DNA of 64,000 nt from positions 86,244 through 150,243 of the forward strand of contig CAWBRW010000008.1 of NCBI GenBank assembly GCA_963791235.1, read 5' to 3'. Source of the DNA: JALORV01 sp963791235. Lineage in GTDB: Bacteria; Pseudomonadota; Gammaproteobacteria; Burkholderiales; Burkholderiaceae_F. The translations under genes were made by a program, and so were the position numbers. Positions 59,337 to 64,000 of the stretch are shown here, one piece after another (within the stretch, counting starts at the first letter, position 1; the number at the start of each line of letters is the position of its first letter). Under the pieces are notes generated by a model. The model was given only the letters and a program-made list of their open reading frames with translations. It had not been told where the DNA came from and searched no databases.

Positions 59337-62108
59337 ATGCTCGCGGCCCCGCTGGTCATCGTCGCGTCGTTCGCGTACCTGCTGCTGCTGTTCGCGGTGG
59401 CCTGGGTCGGCGACCGGCGCGCACAGCAGGGACGCTCGATCATCGATAACGCCTGGATCTACGCGCTGTCGATGGCGGTGTACTGCACCGCCTGGACCTA
59501 CTTCGGTAGCGTGGGTCGCGCTGCCTCGGGTGGTGTCTGGTTTCTGCCGATCTACCTTGGCCCCACCCTGGCGATGGTGTTGGCGTGGATGGTGGTGCGA
59601 AAGATGATCCGCATCGCCAAGACCTACCGCATCACCTCGATTGCTGACTTCATTGCCAGCCGCTACGGCAAGAGCCCGTTGCTGGCCGGACTGGTGACCC
59701 TGATCACCGTGGTCGGGATCGTGCCGTACATCGCACTGCAGCTGAAAGCCGTCTCCACCGGATACGCTCTGCTGACCACTCCGCTCGGACAGAGCGTTCC
59801 AACGGTTGGCGACTGGTGGCGCGACAGCACACTGTACGTTGCGCTGCTGCTGGCCGGCTTCACGGTCGTGTTCGGCACCCGGCACCTGGACACAACTGAA
59901 CGGCACGAGGGCATGGTCGCTGCGATCGCATTCGAGTCGATCGTCAAGCTGCTGGCCTTCATGGCCGTCGGCGCATTCGTGACGTGGGGAATGTTCGGTG
60001 GTCCAGGCGATCTGTTCGCACGGGCGTTGGCGCTTCCCGATGTCAAGAACCTGCTCAGCCTCAGTCAGGGCAAGAGCTTCGCCTACGAGCAGTGGTTCGC
60101 GCTGACGGTGCTCTCGATGCTCTCGGTGATCTTCCTGCCGCGGCAGTTCCAGGTGATGGTGGTCGAGAACGTCAACGAGCATCACCTCAGGCGTGCTGCG
60201 TGGGCGTTCCCGATGTACATGCTGCTGATCAACGTGTTCGTGTTACCGATCGCGGTCGGCGGGCTGCTGCATTTCGGTGAAGGAAAGGTAAACGCCGACA
60301 GCTTCGTACTGTCGCTGCCCCTGGCGGCGGGGCAGCCACTCCTTGCGCTGGTCGCCTTTATCGGCGGTCTGTCGGCGGCCACCGGCATGGTGATCGTCGA
60401 GACGATCGCCGTATCGACGATGGTCTGCAACGACCTGGTCATGCCGTCATTGCTGCGTACGCGCCGCTTCGGCAGTCGCAGCGGCAGCGACTTCACCGGC
60501 GTGCTGCTGGGCATCCGGCGCGCGGCGATCTTCGCCGTGCTCTTGCTCGGCTATCTGTACTTCCACCTCGCCGGCGAAGCCTACGCGCTGGTCAGCATCG
60601 GCCTGATCAGCTTCGCCGCCGTGGCGCAATTCGCGCCGGCAATGCTGGGTGGCATGTACTGGAGGGGCGGCACACGCGGCGGCGCGCTGACGGGTCTGCT
60701 GCTCGGCTTCGGGCTCTGGGCGTACACGCTGATGTTGCCGTCGATCGCCAAGTCGGGCTGGTGGCAGACCGACTTTGTCTCGAATGGGCCGTGGGGCATC
60801 GCGATCCTGAAGCCAGAGCAGTTGTTCGGGTTGGCCGGGCTGGACGGCCTGACGCACTCACTGTTCTGGAGCCTGCTCGCCAACGTCGGCGCTTACGTAA
60901 TCGTGTCGCTGGCGCGCACACCGTCGGCTCAGGAAACCAGCCAGGCGCTGCTGTTCGTCGACGTGTTTGCCCGCACCCAGGACGGCAGCGGCAAGCACGG
61001 CCCGGTGTTCTGGCGTGGCCGTGCCGAGGTATCCAAGCTGCTGTCGCTAGCCGGCCGTTTCCTCGGCATGGCCCCGGCGCGGCGGATGTTCGAGGACTAT
61101 GCGAGGCGGGTCGGGGTGGCGCACATCGAACAGATTCCGCCCGACGCGCGGCTGGTTCAGTTCGTCGAAACGCAGCTTGCCGGCGCGATCGGCAGCGCCT
61201 CGGCACGTGTGATGGTGGCTTCGGTGGTCGAGGAGGAAGCGCTCGAACTCGACGACGTGATGCGCATCCTCGACGAAGCTTCGCAACTGCGTGCCTATTC
61301 GCGCGAGCTTGAGGAGAAGTCGCTGTCACTGCAGCGTGCGACTGCTGAGCTGCGCACCGCCAACGAGCAGTTGAAGAGCCTGGACAGGCTCAAGGACGAC
61401 TTCATGTCGTCGGTGACGCACGAACTGCGCACGCCGCTGACCTCGATCCGCGCCCTTGCAGAACTGATGGTCGACGAGGCCGCGATGGACGCTGATCAGC
61501 GCCAGCAGTTCCTCAGCATCATCGTCGCCGAGACCGAGCGTCTGTCGCGGCTGGTCAATCAGGTGCTCGACATGGCCAAGATCGAGTCCGGCAGTGTCGA
61601 GTGGCGCAACAGCGAGGTCGATATGCGCGCCTTGCTGATACAGGCCGCGCAGACGACGAGCGAGATGTTCCGCGAACGCGGTGCGACGCTGACACTGACG
61701 ATGCCCGAACAGGTGCCGACGCTGCTGGCCGACTCCGACCGGCTGATGCAGGTCCTGCTGAATCTGTTGTCGAACGCGGCCAAGTTCGTGCCGGCCGAAG
61801 GCGGTCGGGTCGAGATGCGATTGACAGCGGACGCGCAGGGTATGAAGGTCGAGGTGCAGGACAACGGTCCCGGCGTGCCGGACGAACAGCAGGCATTGAT
61901 CTTCGAGAAGTTCCGTCAGGGCGGCGATGCGGCACGCCGGCCGCAGGGTACTGGGTTGGGCTTGCCGATCAGCCGCCAGATCGTCGAACATTTCGGCGGA
62001 CGCCTGTGGCTGCATTCCGCACCGGGGCGTGGCGCGTGCTTCGCCTTCGAACTGCCATGGAGCCACGACCAGGGCCCTGCGTCGACTGAGCCCGGAGAAA
62101 GCCGATGA
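59337..62108 (+). CDS. Symporter-fused sensor histidine kinase (SSS-HK, CbrA/CrbS-like)
   Basis: 924 residues from the ATG at 59337. The first 500 or so residues are a sodium:solute symporter domain of about thirteen helices. A linker and coiled coil follow (about 640-680), then the dimerisation helix with phosphoacceptor histidine 695 in SSVTHELRTPLTSI, the N-box LLSNAAKF, the G1 box DNGPGVP and the G2 box GTGLGLPIS. The combination is that of CbrA and CrbS, which sense carbon sources or acetate flux. It overlaps the response regulator start by 4 bases (ATGA). Confidence 0.94.
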   Translation: MLAAPLVIVASFAYLLLLFAVAWVGDRRAQQGRSIIDNAWIYALSMAVYCTAWTYFGSVGRAASGGVWFLPIYLGPTLAMVLAWMVVRKMIRIAKTYRITSIADFIASRYGKSPLLAGLVTLITVVGIVPYIALQLKAVSTGYALLTTPLGQSVPTVGDWWRDSTLYVALLLAGFTVVFGTRHLDTTERHEGMVAAIAFESIVKLLAFMAVGAFVTWGMFGGPGDLFARALALPDVKNLLSLSQGKSFAYEQWFALTVLSMLSVIFLPRQFQVMVVENVNEHHLRRAAWAFPMYMLLINVFVLPIAVGGLLHFGEGKVNADSFVLSLPLAAGQPLLALVAFIGGLSAATGMVIVETIAVSTMVCNDLVMPSLLRTRRFGSRSGSDFTGVLLGIRRAAIFAVLLLGYLYFHLAGEAYALVSIGLISFAAVAQFAPAMLGGMYWRGGTRGGALTGLLLGFGLWAYTLMLPSIAKSGWWQTDFVSNGPWGIAILKPEQLFGLAGLDGLTHSLFWSLLANVGAYVIVSLARTPSAQETSQALLFVDVFARTQDGSGKHGPVFWRGRAEVSKLLSLAGRFLGMAPARRMFEDYARRVGVAHIEQIPPDARLVQFVETQLAGAIGSASARVMVASVVEEEALELDDVMRILDEASQLRAYSRELEEKSLSLQRATAELRTANEQLKSLDRLKDDFMSSVTHELRTPLTSIRALAELMVDEAAMDADQRQQFLSIIVAETERLSRLVNQVLDMAKIESGSVEWRNSEVDMRALLIQAAQTTSEMFRERGATLTLTMPEQVPTLLADSDRLMQVLLNLLSNAAKFVPAEGGRVEMRLTADAQGMKVEVQDNGPGVPDEQQALIFEKFRQGGDAARRPQGTGLGLPISRQIVEHFGGRLWLHSAPGRGACFAFELPWSHDQGPASTEPGESR

Positions 62109-62479
62109 GCTGCAAGATCCTGATTGCCGACGACGAGCCCAACATCCTGATCTCGCTCGAGTACCTGATGAAGCGCGAGGGTTACGCCGTGAGCGTGGCA
62201 CGCGACGGCGCCGAGGCGCTCGACACGCTGCGGCGTGAACGACCAACGCTGGTATTGCTCGACGTGATGATGCCGACAAAGACCGGCTTCGAGGTATGCC
62301 AGGAGGTGCGTGCCGACGAAGAACTGAAGGACACGCTTATCCTGATGCTCACGGCAAAGGGTCGCGACACCGACGTGGCAAAGGGGCTTGCGCTCGGCGC
62401 CAACGACTACATTACGAAGCCATTTTCGACCAAGGAACTGGTACAGAAGGTGCGTGAGCTGCTGGCGGCAAAGACGTGA
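62105..62479 (+). CDS. REC-only response regulator
   Basis: 124 residues, a single receiver domain: acidic pair D9/D10, phosphoacceptor D53 (LLDVMMP), T83 and K105. There is no output domain, so it acts through another protein or as a phosphate shuttle. It is coupled to the kinase upstream (ATGA) and to the next gene (GTGA). Confidence 0.95.
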   Translation: MSCKILIADDEPNILISLEYLMKREGYAVSVARDGAEALDTLRRERPTLVLLDVMMPTKTGFEVCQEVRADEELKDTLILMLTAKGRDTDVAKGLALGANDYITKPFSTKELVQKVRELLAAKT

Positions 62480-64000
62480 AACGCGACAGACGACTGCTCA
62501 CCACGGTGGTCGGTGCAGTCGTCGCGACCGCACTCCTGCTCATGTTGTGGATCGGACTGATCGCGGCGCTGGCGTGGGGGCCGCTGACCCCGGGCAAGCG
62601 CGACGCGCTGTTCGACCTTTTGGCTCCGAGTCTGCCGGCAGCAGTGGTGGCGCTGCTGGTAATTCTAGGGCTCGTCGCCGCGGCCGTGCCGCCGTTGTAC
62701 CGGCGATGGGTCGCCGCGCCGGCGCGTCTGCTGGAACAGGCGCGCGTGCTGGTCGCCGGAGACGCGCAACGCGAGCTCGAGGCGAGCGGCGGCAGCGCCG
62801 ACGTGCGCAGCCTGGCACAGGTGGTCAACGAACTTGTGCGCCAGCGCGCACAGCTGCGCGGTGATGTCGCCGCGCAGGTCCAGGTAGCCAGCCGGAACGT
62901 CGAGCAGGAGCGTAGCCGGCTTGCGGCGCTGATGTCGGAGCTGACCCAAAGCGTCGTCGTGTGCAACCTGGACGGGCGCGTCCTGCTGTACAACAACCGC
63001 GCGCGCGTGCAGTTTCGAACACTGTCACAGACCCCCACGCTAGCCGCTGGCGCCGAACTGATCGGCCTGGGGCGATCAATCTACGCCGTGTTCGACCGCA
63101 AGCTGGTCGCGCACGCGCTGGAGAACATCCAGCACCGCCTGCAGCGCGGGGTGACCAACCCGTCGGCGCAGTTCGTCACGACCACGCGTGCGGGTCAGCT
63201 GCTGCGCGTGCAGATGGCGCCCGTGCGGAGTGCGACCGCCGAGCCGGCTGAGAAGGCGGAGTTGAACGGCTTCGTGTTGATGCTAGACAACATCACCAGC
63301 GATTTTGAACAGGAGTCGGTGCGAGACCGGCTGCTGCACGGACTGACGGAGGGCAGCCGCGCCTCTCTCGGCAACATGCAGGCGGCCGTCGAGGTGCTCG
63401 ACGACCCCGAGCTCGACGCGTCGATGCGCGAGCGCTTCCATGGCGTGATCCGCGAGGAGGTGCACGCAATGAGCGCGCGTATCCGCACACTCGCGGCGCA
63501 GGCGGCACAGCAGATCAAGACGCGCTGGCCACTCGAAGACATGCTCGGCACCGACCTGATCACCGCTGCGCAGCGTCGCATCGAAGCGGCCGGAGAGCTG
63601 CGCGCGGCGACTGCCGAAGTCGACGACGCGGTGTGGCTGAAGATCGACAGCTTTTCGATGATGCAGGCGCTCGCCTATCTTGCCGGGCGACTGGCCGAGG
63701 AATACGACATCAAGATCGTGTGGCTGCGCCTGAGCCCGGCCGACCGACGTGCGCACCTGGACCTGGTGTGGAGCGGCCAGGCGATCAGCACCGAGGCCCT
63801 GGCGAGCTGGGAGACCGATCCGATCCGCGTCGGCTCGGAAATAGGCTCGCTCAATGTGCGCGAAATCGTTCAGCGCCATGGCGGTGAATTCTGGTTCGAG
63901 CGCGACCGGGCGCGGCAGCAGGCATTCTTCCGCTTCCTGCTGCCTCTGGCCAGCGCGCAGGAGGAACTGAACTCTTCGGCCCTCGTACAGAACGCGGGTC
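62476..64000 (+). CDS. Kinase-like membrane protein with PAS and degenerate histidine-kinase core, 3' end outside window
   Basis: GTG at 62476. Two membrane helices (about residues 8-35 and 52-75), a HAMP-like linker, coiled coil, and a PAS domain with VVVCNLDGRVLLYNNRAR near residue 157. The expected H-box region reads LLHGLTEGSRASLGNMQAAV, without the usual SHELRTPL histidine, so autophosphorylation is doubtful. Some betaproteobacterial relatives in this kind of cluster continue into a DnaQ-like exonuclease domain; that would lie beyond the window. At least 508 residues are visible. Confidence 0.85.
   Translation, partial: MKRDRRLLTTVVGAVVATALLLMLWIGLIAALAWGPLTPGKRDALFDLLAPSLPAAVVALLVILGLVAAAVPPLYRRWVAAPARLLEQARVLVAGDAQRELEASGGSADVRSLAQVVNELVRQRAQLRGDVAAQVQVASRNVEQERSRLAALMSELTQSVVVCNLDGRVLLYNNRARVQFRTLSQTPTLAAGAELIGLGRSIYAVFDRKLVAHALENIQHRLQRGVTNPSAQFVTTTRAGQLLRVQMAPVRSATAEPAEKAELNGFVLMLDNITSDFEQESVRDRLLHGLTEGSRASLGNMQAAVEVLDDPELDASMRERFHGVIREEVHAMSARIRTLAAQAAQQIKTRWPLEDMLGTDLITAAQRRIEAAGELRAATAEVDDAVWLKIDSFSMMQALAYLAGRLAEEYDIKIVWLRLSPADRRAHLDLVWSGQAISTEALASWETDPIRVGSEIGSLNVREIVQRHGGEFWFERDRARQQAFFRFLLPLASAQEELNSSALVQNAG

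Overview
The window is GC-rich chromosomal DNA from a betaproteobacterium, most likely of the order Burkholderiales. The evidence is the 16S-like sequence, the rrn operon with a tRNA-Ile/tRNA-Ala spacer, an rpe-gph-trpE-trpG-trpD-trpC order, and a transporter-type histidine kinase cluster typical of beta- and gammaproteobacteria. I see no insertion sequence, prophage, integrase or CRISPR array. Most genes are housekeeping or nutrient-uptake genes.

Layout. (1) 1-7.6 kb, minus strand: a complete dipeptide ABC transporter (dppB-dppC-dppD-dppF-dppA), then two terminator-like hairpins, a further DppB-type permease and an M20 amidohydrolase cut by the window edge. (2) 7.7-14.0 kb: a DUF3047 lipoprotein, two small plus-strand genes, a penicillin-acylase-family hydrolase, and a nickel module: a NiCoT permease, nikR, and a near-perfect NikR operator between them. 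(3) 14.0-19.9 kb, minus strand: a full rrn operon (16S, tRNA-Ile, tRNA-Ala, 23S, 5S, terminator) with a clear sigma70 promoter and two boxA elements. (4) 19.9-32.6 kb: an enoyl-CoA hydratase, a PAS/GAF/GGDEF/EAL protein, protoporphyrinogen oxidase, an AcuI-type reductase, an exported methyltransferase-fold protein, an APC permease, a MobA-like transferase, a phasin-like protein, DUF599 and an M61 peptidase. (5) 32.6-39.4 kb, minus strand: rpe-gph-trpL-trpE-trpG-trpD-GNAT-trpC-ung. The five-tryptophan leader peptide trpL had to be read by eye; its ATG overlaps the gph stop. (6) 39.4-46.6 kb: apaG, a 35-residue membrane protein, mltA, dsbC, a UbiH-family hydroxylase, a patatin/beta-barrel (type Vd) protein, and a tRNA-Phe gene followed by tRNA-like minihelix repeats. 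(7) 46.7-55.2 kb, plus strand: a second peptide-type ABC transporter followed by an N-formylglutamate amidohydrolase-like gene, a succinylglutamate desuccinylase/aspartoacylase-like gene and an exported metallo-beta-lactamase-fold hydrolase. (8) 56.7-64 kb, plus strand: DUF485-actP (acetate symporter), a strong terminator, then a small membrane protein, a symporter-fused histidine kinase, a REC-only response regulator and the start of a kinase-like protein.

Working together: both ABC clusters end in amide hydrolases, which suggests uptake followed by deacylation of peptides or N-acyl amino acids. Acetate uptake sits beside a two-component system of the carbon/acetate-sensing kind.

Quality warning: single-base indels are dense at about 4.1-5.0 kb and 47.5-58.2 kb (plus one in trpG). 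Conserved motifs survive on both sides of each shift, so I read these as sequence errors, not decay. Genes in those segments are annotated as whole genes spanning several frames, and their exact ends are less certain.
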